NCBI GenBank assembly: GCA_022749755.1 | Contig: CM040443.1 | Coordinates: 1,589,191 to 1,653,190 of the forward strand | Direction: 5' to 3' | DNA length: 64,000 nt | From: Azadirachta indica | Taxonomy: Eukaryota > Streptophyta > Magnoliopsida > Sapindales > Meliaceae | Shown here: one piece after another, positions 33,830 through 46,439 of the stretch | Layout: each line of letters begins with the position of its first letter | Position numbering within the stretch: the stretch's first letter is position 1 | Notes under the pieces: model-generated | Told to the model about the DNA's origin: nothing | The model's input: only the letters and a program-made list of their open reading frames with translations | The model's database searches: none | Program-made: the position numbers and the translations under genes

Positions 33830-36430
33830 ACAATATAATGTAGATGAACGAGAATGAGAATGAGAATGAGATATATATAATTTAGCTAGCTACCAACTTG
33901 CTACCTCAACGTCCATTTTTTAACGATATTTAATATAAATATCGATTGATGCGTACTTAACATTAAAAGATATGTTCAAGCTGTCAAAATATTATGCCTA
34001 ATTAATAACCGAGAAAAAGAAAAGGAAACACATGCAATGAAATTAGAAAAGCTAGCTATCTCATCTCTTAATTAGCTAGACCTTAATCACGTACATACTA
34101 ATTAATTAATTGTATAAATCTCAATCGAGAAACAAACTATATAATTAAACACATGATCTAATTATTTACTGATAGATAATTAATTAAATTAAATCAATTT
34201 TATTTATTGATAAGTATGAGTAAGATAACTAATTAAGAGGTAATCTTCCAAGTAATATGCATATATGTATACATGATAATAATAAAGAAATTAAATTAAG
34301 AGGTGATCTCTCTCTCTCTCTCAGAGAATTCGATTGGATTGATGATTTCCATGTAAATACTTTGCTTTCTAGAAAAAATGATAGTAAGCATTAAATTTTT
34401 TTTTGGATATATATGTATATATATAATGCAAATTAATTAAGTTACTATATATATATATATATATGTATATTGGCAGGAGGAGGTTATCAAGTGGCTAAAT
34501 AGACTTAGAATATTTTTGTATAAAAACCAACAAATAAAATAGGTAAGGCAAGTGAAGATTTCAGCTTTCTTGGAGGATTTGTTTGATTTTATTATTTAAT
34601 GATTCAAGACCAAAAATAAATATAGTATACATATGTACTAAACCAATATATACTAGAATAGATGAGAAAATTTTAATTTTATTAATAATAAATAAAATAA
34701 ACAATAGGTTCGAAATTAGCTTCATAAGGCCGGGACAAGACAAGACAAGATAAGACGATTTGCGTTTTTGTAGTAGCACATTATATATACATATCATATG
34801 GAATTCATATGCATGGAATAGACCCAAGTTTATCATACTAAAAAACAAGTTCAGTTTGTCAGTTTCATATTGCATGTGTATGTATATTTCATAAGCTCAA
34901 ATGATCCATCCAACCAAGTTACGATAGATATTACATATTATGGCAGAGGCAGAGAAGAGCCCTCATCTTCAACATGTACAACAGCCAACAGGAGAGGTCA
35001 AGCTTTTTTAGAGGATCTTGGTTTGGTATGATAAATCTAAATCCAACTAATTATTAAAATAAAATAACATAAATTAATAGGTTTTATTTTCTAACGGAAG
35101 CTTCGATGTGCAACTGAATACATATATATATATAAAATAGCAAAAACTAAATCTTTCATACATTATTACTATTACTATTACTATTATTATTATTATTATT
35201 ATTTTGCCTCGTTTTTCACTTGGCTCTCGCTCTCATCTTCAGTAAACTCTTTGGGATTTCATTACAAAGCAACATAATAAATAAACCAAGTTGACTCGGT
35301 CGCGGGAAAGCAAAGCTCTCTCTCTTTGTCAATTATGTTAATGTTAGAGTTGGATTTGGATCATCAAAATTTTTTTATTCATTTTTTTTATTCTGGACTT
35401 GGACCGTCAAAGGTAGGGAATGGTAGCGAATGTGACGCAGCCAGAACAACACCACCAGGGCCAACTACCAACTGTTTCTATGCATTATGCTATTCACATC
35501 ATATGATACCGTGCACTGGATATTGGATAATTAACAAATATGTAGAGTTATAATCGATAATTACTTACTAACATCAATATCAATATCAATAGAAAGTTAT
35601 TGCTCAACCAACATCTCAACCGACTTTCACCAACTGGCAAGTTCCCTAAGTTTATAAAACATTAGAATTTAGAGCAGATTTTAATTCTATCAAATGAAAA
35701 GCGGAAGGAATGTTATTCATTTACCGGTATTACATATTCCGGTAGCTCTTTTTAATTTTATATAATATATTGTTATACGCAGGCACACATGCATGCACAG
35801 AGATATTTCGGGTTTATGCATTTAATAAGTGATTAACTTTTTTTGCACTCAAAATAATGAGAAAGGAAGGAGAAATAAAAGAAGCCGGGAGGCAGAGCAC
35901 AACAAAATAAAATAACTGCGTTGACAGCGGGTGGGTGAAGCAACAGCCGCAAATGAAAAACAATACATAACAAATAATTGATGACTTACCTGAAGAGTGA
36001 ATATGAATAACTATGCCCATGATAAAAAGAAAATTAAGGCAGATTGTGTGTATATATGCTTTTTTCTATAAAAAAAAAATGGTAGATCTGCTCGTTGTTA
36101 CAGAGGTTGGCTTTTTAACTTTTGGATCATTGCTTGTGACAAATCATGCATGCTGCATCATTATCCTTGTTTCATCTCTTATAATAATCATAGGGAGTCA
36201 TGCATTCGCTGTTAGAAAACATATTTTACTACAGATTTCAGAGATAACAGAAATATTATAGTAAAAGAGATGGCAATCAAGCAAAAGCTGAAAATACAGC
36301 AGCGAAACAAAACAAAACAAACAAGATCAGGAACCTAACCCTATATATACGTTATATAATATATAGGGCATATCCAGGGATCTTAATATTTATTCAAGAT
36401 AGCATACTTATGCAAAATGAAAAGCTGATA
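33830..36430. other. intergenic, no gene seen
   Basis: The stretch has AT-rich sequence, a (CT)n run at 34307-34322, (AT)n at 34446-34464 and an (ATT)n/(ACT)n run at 35162-35202. Open frames at 34561-34875, 35326-35553 and 36013-36261 show no recognisable family or exon structure. Confidence 0.4.
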
Positions 36431-36437
36431 AATGTTC

Positions 36438-36757
36438 TTAACATTTTTTAGTGCAAAAGCATCGGCGACGGAAGCCTCGGCAATGTCCACTATGGAAACC
36501 TTCAGTTTGGCAAACAGCAGCACAGTTGCTCTTCCTCACGCATATGCCCCTAAATCTATGACTCTGAGACTCGCATTTCCTGCCTTCCGCTGTCATCGGC
36601 CCCATTTCTGACGTCAACAATCAATTTAAATAGTTCATAAATTTAATGAAAAAGAAGAATGAAAGAGAAACAGTATTAATTAAGTGATTGTACCAGCGGC
36701 AAAAAGTAACAGCAGCATTAGTAGAACAGTTGAAAACAAACGAACTGGACTCTCCAT
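36438..36757 (-). CDS. plant defensin (gamma-thionin), two exons
   Basis: This encodes a secreted antimicrobial-type peptide of 77 residues from two exons: 36757-36694 and 36607-36438, with an 86-bp GT-AG intron that splits the codon after the signal peptide, as is standard in the family. Exon 1 encodes [20 protein letters not shown]. Exon 2 encodes a short linker (EMGPMTAEG), then the mature peptide starting [10 protein letters not shown] with eight cysteines in the defensin pattern (C, C in GICV, CAAVC, C in GHCRG, CFC, final C). The gamma-core [12 protein letters not shown] is strongly basic. A TATA-like TATTTATAT lies about 75 bp upstream of the start. Everything needed for function is present. 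Defensins bind fungal membranes or lipids; the actual target is unknown here. Confidence 0.9.
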
Positions 36758-36931
36758 TATATCTTCACAGAATTGAAAGACAGAAAGAGCTTACGATCGA
36801 GAAAGAGCAAGATAGAAAATCAGTGGTCAAGATATAAATATGCAATGGCCATATATATATATATACGTAGTCGTGGGTGACAAATCACAGCAACATATGT
36901 GTTCCTTTCTGTAAAGAGTGATGGTGCCAAG

Positions 36932-38000
36932 TCAGGACTCACTAGTGTTTGTTTGTTAACTTTAGAAGCTTTTACTCTGATTCTTTTTTGACCGATTAAT
37001 AATTGTTCCTTTGGTCACCTTTTCTGTATTCAGAATCATGATAAATCCATCCCACGTTCGCTGCAGATCTCTGGAACGTTTGCTTTTTCCTGACTGTGTA
37101 ATATATAATAATATTATGCGTAATGCATGCATGCTTTATTCAATTATTTATGGACTGTGACTACCTTTAATTGATACGTTGATTTGGGTTTATTGTATTT
37201 GATATGTTGATTCGAGTTTAACTTTTATTCGATCAAGTTTACATCAAATGTGAAATCAAGACCTATAACATTAATTGTAAAAGTTAGTTAATATATAGTT
37301 TCGGAAAATTTGTAAATCAATGAAAATTAATCAACTGTTCTTTTTAATTAATCTTCTCATATTAAATTTCTTGAACAATTGTGTAATTTTCAATCATCTG
37401 AAAGATACAGAAATTCTTGTTCTCACTAAAGGGATAAAACTGCTAATTTAATCAAGTAATTTCTATCGAATAAATCTTCAAGTTGTTAAGATTTAAGACC
37501 TGCCACTCTGGTTGGGCTTGCTTTTCGATCGAACCTAAACCAGACAACATGACAGTGCAGTCGGATCCAACGGTTTTCCGGTTGCCGCTCTGCCAATCCT
37601 TGCCGTCAAAGTAAAGCAAAGCGAGGCCTATAGGAGAAGCAACTAAGATGTTTTAAGGACCAAACAACAACGTTGTGAAAGATGTGTAAGGAGAGGATGT
37701 TTCCAATGAAAGTGTTCAGATATGTGTTCAGAAAGACTGTGTGCAAATAGGTTTATTAGATACTTATTCATGAGTGACAAAATTAAAGTTTATCTCAATG
37801 CTATTGAACAGCAGTTTGAGACTTTTGATAAGGTAACATTGGTGAGCATCCTAACGAACAAATTGTCTTCTCTGGAATTTAAGGGCACCAAAGGAGTGTT
37901 TGAGCACAGGATATGTAGAAATGAGCCCAGCGTGTTATGAATTTAATACAGTCTATGCTTCTCGTCACAATTGGTGGATTGAATCTAGTTCTATAATCCA
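36932..38000 (+). repeat. segmental duplication A, copy 1
   Basis: About 1.05 kb that recurs in the same orientation at 40658-41710 with high visible identity. It includes TAATATTATGCGTAATGCAT, CCAACGGTTTTCCGGTTGCC and the copia gag remnant. The left limit is at TCAGGAC in both copies. Confidence 0.85.
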
Positions 38001-38160
38001 TGTTACTAATATGGCAATACCATGCAAGGCTTCTTAAATCTAAGGAAACCAATGGAAAATGAACGTGCAATATGTCTAGGAAATCATATTTACATGTGGA
38101 AGTTATTTTGACTGTTATTGGATTTTATTTCAAGTAAATCAACAATCCAAATGCAATAAT
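37722..38160 (+). pseudogene. copia gag-protease remnant in duplication A, copy 1
   Basis: MSDKIKVYLNAIEQQFETFD and TNKLSSLEFKGTKGV resemble the copia gag UBN2-type domain (NKLxxMxxxG motif). This is followed at about 37965 by HNWWIESSSIIHVTN, the degraded active-site region of copia protease (WWIDSGxTxHV), and then QGFLNLRKP-like sequence. The region between gag and protease is deleted. Frames are broken. Confidence 0.65.
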
Positions 38161-39440
38161 TGTGCCATAAAACCACTATGATCTAACGTTGCCTTTTTAT
38201 CGGTTTGAAAGAGTAGCCATCTCAACTGAGGGGTACGCCATACAAACAAAGAAGATGGGAATCAGGATAGAAGCTTTTATGCAGTGCTGATGCTAGAATT
38301 AACGTTCTAGGAGATTAAAATATATGAATTCAAAATTGATAGGGGTTAAGATAAAAAATAATATCTAAAGGGTTAAATTAATATTTTATCTAACAATTTC
38401 AGAAATTTTTGTATCGTGGCTCCGCCACTGCTTTTACGAGAGGAAATAGAGTATATAGAGAAGAGGCGGTTTAGGCGAGCATCTTCGAATAAAATATTGG
38501 TGTATGGATCTTTAACATCAATTCAATTATATAATCTAATTTAAAATATACCCGGATAAATTTACACCCTAAAATGTACTTTTAACAAAATTTTAAAGTT
38601 AGAGTTTATAAATTCTTATAATTGTTTAAATAACTTTTATTACATATTTGTTTTTCTACTTAAACATATAAAGATACGAATATAAATGTTAAGTAATTTT
38701 TTTCATAAAAATTAAAAATCTAAGATTGATATGTTGACATATATGTCATAAAATTGACATATATAAATGTTAAGTATTCAAATTTAAGTTAAATTTATTT
38801 AATTTAATTATATCCAAATGTTTTTAACAAATTTTTAGATATAATTTAAAAAATAAATACTTCATAAACATTTAAAGAATTTTATTCATATTTCATATAA
38901 AAAAAACAAGGTACTAAAAATCTGTAATGTTTGCTTTTTTATATAAAATCTGAATAAATCTCTAAAATTTGAATACATCATAATAGATTAAAAATGTTTC
39001 TAAACAAATAAAATCTCATCTGTGTTCATATGCATCCGTCTTGCTCTTTTTTGTTGAAAAAACAATCTGATAAAATTAATACTATTTCATGACCAAGGTA
39101 TAACAATTAAATGTCATTTACCATTTTCTTAGTTTGATTCTTTGATTGGTATATTGTCACTTGATTTTTTTTTTTCCCTACTCCTATGGTGTAAGGATAT
39201 GTAATTTTCCTTCGTGCAAATGTTGCTAGCTATTTTACTTAATGCAGACTTATGCAATAAACTTTAAATTACTGTTAAAACGCTGAATTGTTAAAATTAC
39301 ACATAATTAAGTTGTTAATTATTTGTTAGAGAAGATAGGAAAGTTTTTGAGTAATTTTTATTGATAAGAACAACAGCTAGGCTAGACAACGAGAAAATCA
39401 TCGATTTCTGCTGTCACTGCTGTCTAAAAACAGATTTATT
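38161..39440. other. intergenic, no gene seen
   Basis: AT-rich sequence. The phrase GTGGCTCCGCCACTGC at about 38418 is self-complementary and is commonly seen in plant repeats, but no element ends were found around it. Confidence 0.4.
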
Positions 39441-39444
39441 AATT

Positions 39445-40001
39445 TCAACGGGGGAGAAGGTTAGCAACAACCAAAATGATGGCACAAAAAGATTGCAAAT
39501 CCTGACAGCCCTTTGTGAGAGATGGATCAGGCGCAAGTCCCTGGAACTCATTTTCGCAATAAATAGTTTCGTTCCAGGCTGCCGATGTGTATGAGCTTAA
39601 ACGATTAGGATCATTGGCGTTGAGAGCCTGTTCTCCATCACCAAAATCGCCAAGTGCTCGATCATAATGCTCGGAGCATGATGTGTAGCTCGCTTTCAGG
39701 CGAGGTTCTGTTGCTTTCGGAACCAACGATTTGATCAGATTCTGAGTATTTGTCGCGTTAGAACGTGCCAAATCTATGGTGATTTTGATAAGTTCTGGAA
39801 AATCTGCATTATCAACCCAGGAGTTGATTTCAGAACTGCCTCACAGAATGGAGGGTTTTTTATTTTGGAGCATAAAATATTGATTTCATTATAATTTACC
39901 TTCACGTCTAGCCTTGCAAATGAAGGTACAATTAGCAGAAAAGGCAGGACTGCTACCAGGAGAACTGAAGCCTGGAGAAAGCTGCTTTTTGAAGGAGCCA
40001 T
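39445..40001 (-). pseudogene. PMEI/invertase-inhibitor gene with one frameshift
   Basis: The first frame (start 40001) has a signal peptide (VLLVAVLPFLLIVPSFARL) and the first cysteine pair in LCSKIKNPPFC, the family hairpin. Near 39816-39818 (GGG on the minus strand) the reading shifts. The second frame continues as FPELIKITIDLARSNATNTQ, then SYTSCSEHYDRALGD with the third cysteine and KGCQDLQSFCA near the end. One extra G in that run would restore the family pattern, so this is either a young pseudogene or an assembly or sequencing error. A TATA box (TGTATATAAA at 40061-40070) lies about 60 bp upstream of the start. Confidence 0.85.
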
Positions 40002-40060
40002 TTCGTTCTTTTGTTTGTATTCTCTGAATTGTACCTTTGCAAATAGGGAAGAAGAACAAC

Positions 40061-40070
40061 TTTATATACA
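40061..40070 (-). promoter_or_regulatory. TATA box of the frameshifted PMEI gene
   Basis: TGTATATAAA on the minus strand, about 60 bp before the ATG at 40001, consistent with a short 5' leader. Confidence 0.6.
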
Positions 40071-40455
40071 GAGTCTGATTCGTAGTGAATAAGAAAACCT
40101 TTAAATTAAATTTGTTGACATCTTTGAAATTTATTTTCAAGATTTGTCGAGTAATTCATTTTAAGAAATACACTTTAATACATATTTATCTATATCTACA
40201 CACACACACAAACATGGAAAGAATTAATTAAGTTTTCTTATCTGTTGCTGCCTCCAAAATTAAAGATTATATTATACATTCATTAGAAGCAAAATCATCA
40301 TGTATACCTCTTTAATTACAGGATTTGAATTTTATTCTTAAGTAGCCTTTGTTTTTTCATTTGAAGTCTAAACTAAAATGATACGTTTGTTTTTTATTCA
40401 TAACTATCTGCACTAAACTTTTTATCAAGTAATTCATTCATGAAACAGATTCATT

Positions 40456-40660
40456 TCATCGCGGTAGAAGGTTAACAACAACCAAAATGACGCTGCAGAT
40501 GGACTGCAAGTCCTGACTACCATTCACAACAAATGGATCAGCTGCGAGTCCCTGAAGCTCATCCTCGCAATCACCAGCTTCATCCAAGGCTGCCGATGAG
40601 TATGAACTTAAACCGCCAGGATCACTGGCTTTCAGGGCCTGTTCTCCATCAGCAAAATCA
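40456..40660 (-). pseudogene. truncated PMEI 3' end
   Basis: The minus strand reads DFADGEQALKASDPGG, LSSYSSAALDEAGDCEDELQ and VILVVVNLLPR, then stop. This matches the last ~65 codons of the PMEI at 39445-40001. It is cut off exactly where duplication A copy 2 begins (near 40658), so the 5' part was lost or replaced when that segment arrived. Confidence 0.8.
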
Positions 40661-41710
40661 GGACGCAGTAGTGTTTGTCAACTTTAGAAACTTTTACTCT
40701 GGTTCTTTTTTAACAGATTAATAATTGTTCCTTCGATCAGCCTTTCTGTATTCAGATTCATGATCAATCCATCCCACGTTCGCTGCATATCTCTGCAACA
40801 TCTGCTTTTTCCTGATTGTATAATATATAATAATATTATGCGTAATGCATGCATGCTTTATTCAATTATTTATTGACTGTGATCAACTTTAATTGATACG
40901 TTGATTTGGGTTTATTGTATTTGATATGTTGATTCGAGTTTAACTTCTATTCGATCAAGTTTGCATCAAATGTGAAATCAAGGCCTATAAAATTAATTGT
41001 AAAAGTTACTTAATATATAGTTTTGGAAAATTTATAAATCAATGAAAATTAATCAACTGTTCTTTTTAATTAATCTTCGCATATTAAATCTCTTGAACAA
41101 TTATGTTTAATTTTCAATCATCTGAAAGATATAGAAATTCTTATTTTTATTATAGGGATAAAACTGCTAATTTAATCAAGTAATTTCTATCGAATGAATC
41201 TTCAAGTTGTTAAGATTTAAGACCTGCCACTCTAGTTGGGCTTGCTTTTCGATTGAACCTTAACCAGACAATATGACAGTGCAGTCGGATCCAACGGTTT
41301 TCCGGTTGCCGCTCTGTCATTCCTTGCCGTCAAAGTAAAGCAAAGCGAAGCCTATAGGAGAAGCAACTAAGATGGTTTAAGGACCAAACAACAACGTTGT
41401 GAAAGATGTGTAAGGAGAGGATGTTTCCAATGAAAGTGTTCAGAAAGACAAGTGTGCAAATAGGTTTATTAGATACTTATGTATGAGTAACAAATTTAAA
41501 GTTTATCTCAATGCTATTGAACAGCAGTTCGAGACTTTTGATAAGGTACCATTGGTGAGCATCCCAACGAACAAATTGTCTTCTATGGAATTTAAAGGCA
41601 CCAAGTTAAGCACAGGATATAGAGAAATGAGCCTAGTCTGTTATGAATTTAATACAGCCTATGTTCCTTGTAACAAATGGTGGATTGACTCTAGTTCTTG
41701 TTATATGATT
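40658..41710 (+). repeat. segmental duplication A, copy 2
   Basis: Second copy of 36932-38000, same orientation. Copia-type content is MSNKFKVYLNAIEQQFETFD, NKLSSMEFKGTK and, after a gag-protease deletion shared with copy 1, NKWWIDSSSCYMI. Confidence 0.85.
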
Positions 41711-41881
41711 CGTGCAGTGTGCGCAAGATACTTACAAGTGTACAGAATCGTAACAAGTAATATAATGATAAGAGGATGTCAATCCCATGAGAAATGTTAA
41801 TTAATTAAATATCAAAGGTGATTAATTTATAAATTTATTTGAAAAAATTGAAATAATGGAAAAAATGTTAATTAATTAAGT

Positions 41882-42158
41882 GAAAAATTAAAATAAATAA
41901 AAATTAATTACACTAAAGAAAAAACTCAATTAATGGAAAAAATTTAGACCCAATGATTTTATCTTAATTAGTCGCATTCACTTTTTTTATTGATGTTATT
42001 TTGATTTAATATGGTATTGCTAGTTAATTATCTTATCTTAGTTGACAGTATCTATCAAGATCAATCGAAACTACTTCGCACCTAATAATTTATTATATCT
42101 TTATGTAAAATTAATTAAATTGAAGTACATTACGATTAGTGATAATTTTCAAAACTAA
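41882..42158 (+). repeat. direct repeat flanking the viral block, left
   Basis: About 277 bp of non-viral, AT-rich sequence from GAAAAATTAAAATAAATAAA to CAAAACTAA. The same sequence, same orientation, with scattered changes and small indels, lies at 53744-54020 on the other side of the viral block. Confidence 0.8.
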
Positions 42159-42354
42159 GTAAATTATATTAGTACATCTCTGTCTAATTAGGAAAAATCG
42201 GTATTAGAGAGTTGATGAGTAAAATAATTGTAAAATAGTTTGAAAGTATATAAAATTGATTTGAATTTTGTAAAGAAAATTATAAGTAAATAATAAAATA
42301 TTGTTTAAGTTTTGAAGAAGAAACAAGAACAATGTTTTTGAAAAATAGGAATAT

Positions 42355-42360
42355 TTTATT
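42355..42360 (-). terminator. viral polyadenylation signal, minus copy
   Basis: AATAAA on the minus strand, about 125 bases downstream of the TATA-like box. This is the usual arrangement for the terminally redundant pararetroviral RNA. Confidence 0.55.
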
Positions 42361-42477
42361 GATGGCCGGAGAATATTACAAAGGGAATTTTCACACTAAG
42401 TATTTTGCCTCCTAAGTTCGCCTCCTAAATTGTGTCTTCTAAATTCCGCCTCCTCGAGTGAGGAAACGATTGTTTAA

Positions 42478-42487
42478 TTTATAAATA
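42478..42487 (-). promoter_or_regulatory. viral genomic promoter TATA-like box, minus copy
   Basis: TATTTATAAA on the minus strand, after the last ORF and upstream of the GGAGGC-repeat leader. The plus copy has the corresponding box (TATAAAT) at 53404-53410. Confidence 0.5.
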
Positions 42488-42726
42488 CATTTGCGTAACT
42501 CTTACATGATTGATGAATACAATTATTGAATACAACAAAATTGATTAAAACAAAAGAAAGATGCTTGTTGTCCATCACATGTCTTTGTCTTAAATAATTG
42601 TCCTTGAAGATGTTTGCTAACAGTCACATGTCTTTTTCTTGAATAATTGTTCTTGAAGATGCTTGATGTCGGCCATGTGATAAATATGCCTTGAATAATT
42701 GAGCAACTTTGTCTGGGCTTAAATAA

Positions 42727-43950
42727 TTATAAATCAAAAGAGTCTTGAGAAAAGGGTCCACCATATGGATCATCTATCGGTGGTTGAGTAAATCATGTTG
42801 AAGATTCTTGAATATCGTTTTCTTCTTCTTCTTTCATTTTCTTGATTAATTCATTGAACATTTAGGCATAATATTGTCTCTTATTCTTTTGACAAGTGCT
42901 AGAGTTAGCCTTGTCAGAAGGAGTAAAAGTCCTCTTTGGAAGCGGAAAAAAGACTTCTTTGACTGCCTTAACAATTGCCTTTTCTGACTTTAACCATTGA
43001 GTAATTGCTGATGGAGTAATTTTGTTTAAGTTATATTTGTCCCACTATTTAATTCTAAATTCTCTTAAAAGAGACAAATTACAATCTGGATAATATTTGT
43101 TTACTGTAAAATTCCATGAAAGAATCCACGGTATTGAGAATATAATATGAAAATTAAGTTCGGCAAAAAATGGTTGATTAGTTTTTGGGATATTTTTCTT
43201 GAACCAGGGAAAGGATTCTTGAATAACTTGTTGTGGGTAAATTGATAGTTCAGGTCCTAAAAAAAACTACCATTCTTGAAACCAAAAGGGTGTGAGATTT
43301 GTACAAGTTTGGTCAAATTGAATAAAACAGGAATGGTCAAATGATCTAAGGAAAAGCATATTGAACCATGCTTTTTGATAATCAATATAAACGTATCCTT
43401 TCGGTTTAAATGGTACCGAAAAAGATACGGTGAAATATATGGAGGTTACAGAGAATTCTCTAGGTGATAAGATCTTTTTAATTTTGCATGTGAAGTAGGT
43501 TATTTGGTTAAAATCTTTTAGATTATGGTGGTGATTAATTTCTACAGGATTTGTGTCTACTAGGATTAATTCGTAAAATCGTCTATTTTTAAATGGACTA
43601 TCGGTAATAAATTGATAATCAGGGTGGAATAATCTGTCAGTAAGGGTATCAAGGTCCTTAATTGAATAGGTTTATCATAAAAAGTAACTTGATATGTTGC
43701 GCTTGTGACTTGATTTTGTATTAGGATTCTTGAGTAAAAGATTATGTTAAAGACATAGTATTTTTCTAGGTAGAAGACCTAGGTTAGTAGGTGACCCAGA
43801 TTTTATTACTTAAATATAAGATAAAGGAGAATATTCTTGAATTAAAGAAATCACGCCTGTAGTCGAAACAACTGGAATATTCCCGTAATCAAGAATTGAA
43901 ATTTGAGTAGTTATTGCATAGTCTGGAGGTTTCACACTTTTGTTGGACAT
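42727..43950 (-). pseudogene. uncharacterised 3' ORF of the endogenous virus, minus copy
   Basis: This relic follows pol and would encode roughly 400 residues; it starts MSNKSVKPPDYA at 43950. It contains an aromatic-rich central part (HPWFVQFDQT-like and W/F-rich stretches better read in the plus copy) and an acidic, serine-rich tail ending in FDL. Its position matches ORF VI (translation transactivator/viroplasmin) of caulimoviruses, but I cannot recognise that domain, so the equivalence is positional only. Stops interrupt it. Confidence 0.5.
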
Positions 43951-43984
43951 TTTGGCGTTTTTTTCAGTGTTTGAATTTCACTCT

Positions 43985-46307
43985 CTATTTTTCCTTGTAA
44001 GAATTCTCTCATAAGATAATCTGATAAAAAATTGTATTCTTATTTTATATAAAAAATTTGAAAATCAAAGTTAGACAAAATTGCCTGCCATCTTGCAAAA
44101 GTTTGCTTGGAAACTAGATTTTTGACATATTTTTCTAAAACCTCTTTTGCATATTTGCAATCAATTCATAACAAAAAACTTTTATTGAATAAATCATTTT
44201 GAAATTTCATGATGCATAGAACAATTAATAGAATCTAATTATTAACTCTTTATCGCTTTTATCAGGTTTTTGTTTGAGTATTCTGCCATAACCTATGTAT
44301 AAAGCATCTGTTTCAACTATAAGGGTTGCACTAGGATCTGAAATAGATAAACATGGTAAAACCTTAACCTTTTGTTTAAGAAACTTGATTACCTTAGTAT
44401 GTTCTTCAGTCCAGTTAGGAGACCTCTTTCTTAATCGTTGGGATAGTAACTCGTATAGTCGTCGAAGGTTTGGGAAAAAATCTGCTACATAATCTAATGA
44501 TCCTAAAAATCTATGTAATTGAGTTTTTTCTCTAATTTCATCAAGAAATTTTGAAGCAAATTCTATTGACTTATTGATTGGTTAAATAGTACCTTTGTAA
44601 ATTTCATGGTCTAAAAATCTAACTTTAGTTTGAAAGAATTTCATTTTGGTGGCCAACACTATAAGTCTATTCGTTTTGAATATATGGAGGAATATATTTA
44701 AATGTTTAAAATATTGTTCTATTGAATTAGAAAAAATAAGGACATCATCTATGTATACAATAGAAAAATGAGTATAAGAGTTGAATATGTCATTCATAAT
44801 ATTTTGAGATTTTAAAGGGGCATTTTTGAGTTCAAATGACATTACGTTCCATTCATAATGACCAAATGCTACTATAAAAGCTATCTTGTACCTATCTTTT
44901 TCATCTATTTGAACTTGCCAAAATTCACTTTTCATATCAAACTTGGAAAATACGACACTATTGTATAATCTTTTGAGTAAACCCTTTTTATTAGGAATTG
45001 GGTACCTAATCCATTGAAGAACTTTATTTAGGGGTTTGTAATTAATAACTAATCTTGAAACTGCTCTTTCTATCTCGGAATTTTTATTGACATAAAAGGG
45101 TGGACAACTCCAAAGAGACTTGGATTTCCTAATCAGTCCTTTATTGAATAAATCATTGATCTCTTTCTTACAGTGTTCTAGAAGGTCACGATTCATTTGA
45201 ATATGACAGGCTTATGTAGGTATTTGTTTTTCATTGAAATATTTTTCATGTGAAAGTTGGATTATATACTTTTTCCTTTTCTAAAAAGCATTGGGTAGGT
45301 CCGAGCATATTTATTTTTTTAAAAATAATTGAAGTTTTTAAACTCGTGCTTTAATAGTAAGATTCTCTAGTTGTTTTTCTACTTTGTTATACTAGATTTC
45401 TTTTTGTAAGGCTTGAATATGATTTTTTTTGTTGGATATAATATTGAGTTATCGAGTAATAGAATTTTCTTAAAGTAAATTGATCTCTTTTGGACTAATG
45501 GGAGATAAGAAATTAAAAGTAATTTGTTTGCCTAACAAATAAGTATAGATTCCCTTATCATCTACAGTAAAAGGATATATTTATGTCAAAAATGAAGTAT
45601 CTAGAATAGTATTTTGGCTATGATTTTTCACTAAAGTGAAATTATTCTTAAAGCAATAATTATCGTTACAAATTTTTACATTTGATAATTTGTACCTAAC
45701 ATTGAGATTAGAACCGTTTACACCATGTAATTTTTCACTAGTTTTTTCATAAAATTGAGTTGGTATTATACCTTCCCTAATATAATTTTGATCTGCGCCA
45801 GAGTTAATTAAGACAGTGGTTTCTAAATGAAAACTATTTCTTATCTGAAGTGATATATGAATATACCGTTTTTGAAAATTAATTTTACTAACAAGTTGAA
45901 TAAACGTATCGTCAGGTTTGTTAGTAGAAGCTAATTCTATAGAATTATGAGGTTGAATTATTTCTTTTTGTTTTCTAGTGGAATTTTCTAATAATTCTAT
46001 TTTAATATTATTCTGTAATTGTTGTAATTGTTGTTCTTGCACTTTTTGTTCTAATTTCTTAAATTGTTTCTGGAGTATTTTAACCTTTTGTTGTAATTCT
46101 CCCGTAGTAACATGTTTAAAAAGACTTTTGAGTAGGATATTTATCAAAAATTTTATTAAGACTCAACAGTTCTGAAGTACTAAGTTGTTGTTCTTGAGTA
46201 AGGATATTTTTGAATTTAAGCAAATACTCTCTTTTTATTTTGGGATCTTCTGTTCTATCTATAATGTCTAAAAAAAATTGTTTATCTTGTTTCCTACTTG
46301 ATATCAT
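43985..46307 (-). pseudogene. viral protease-RT-RNase H relic, minus copy
   Basis: It begins at MISSRKQDKQFFLDIIDR (46307). Domains in order are a coiled, Gln/Lys-rich segment, aspartic protease (NSGADQNYIREG, where the family has D-S/T-G-A), reverse transcriptase (44582-45196) with KFDMKSEFWQVQI and the catalytic FSIVYIDDVLIFSN, then RNase H (about 43990-44470). The protein replicates the viral genome from RNA. Breaks are a frame change near 46130, stops between protease and RT (about 45200-45580), and more in RNase H. It is non-functional. Confidence 0.85.
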
Positions 46308-46439
46308 ATTAAGTGATTGGCAGTTGCATATTCCTTCACTACAACTACAATCTTGAATACTATCTGTGTCATTAGAATTATCTATTTCTGGAATAGTTAC
46401 AGAGGAATCCGATTGACTACTAGAATGTTCACTAAAAAA

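Noticed and set aside
35326..35553. 75-codon plus-strand frame
   Set aside because: No family resemblance, splice context or relatives in the window.
36013..36261. 82-codon hydrophobic frame as a membrane protein
   Set aside because: Hydrophobic content is expected from T-rich sequence; no homologous motif or conserved context.
44582..45196. Viral RT as a host-domesticated reverse transcriptase
   Set aside because: The open stretch covers only part of RT and both viral copies are broken elsewhere; no promoter or exon structure of a host gene.
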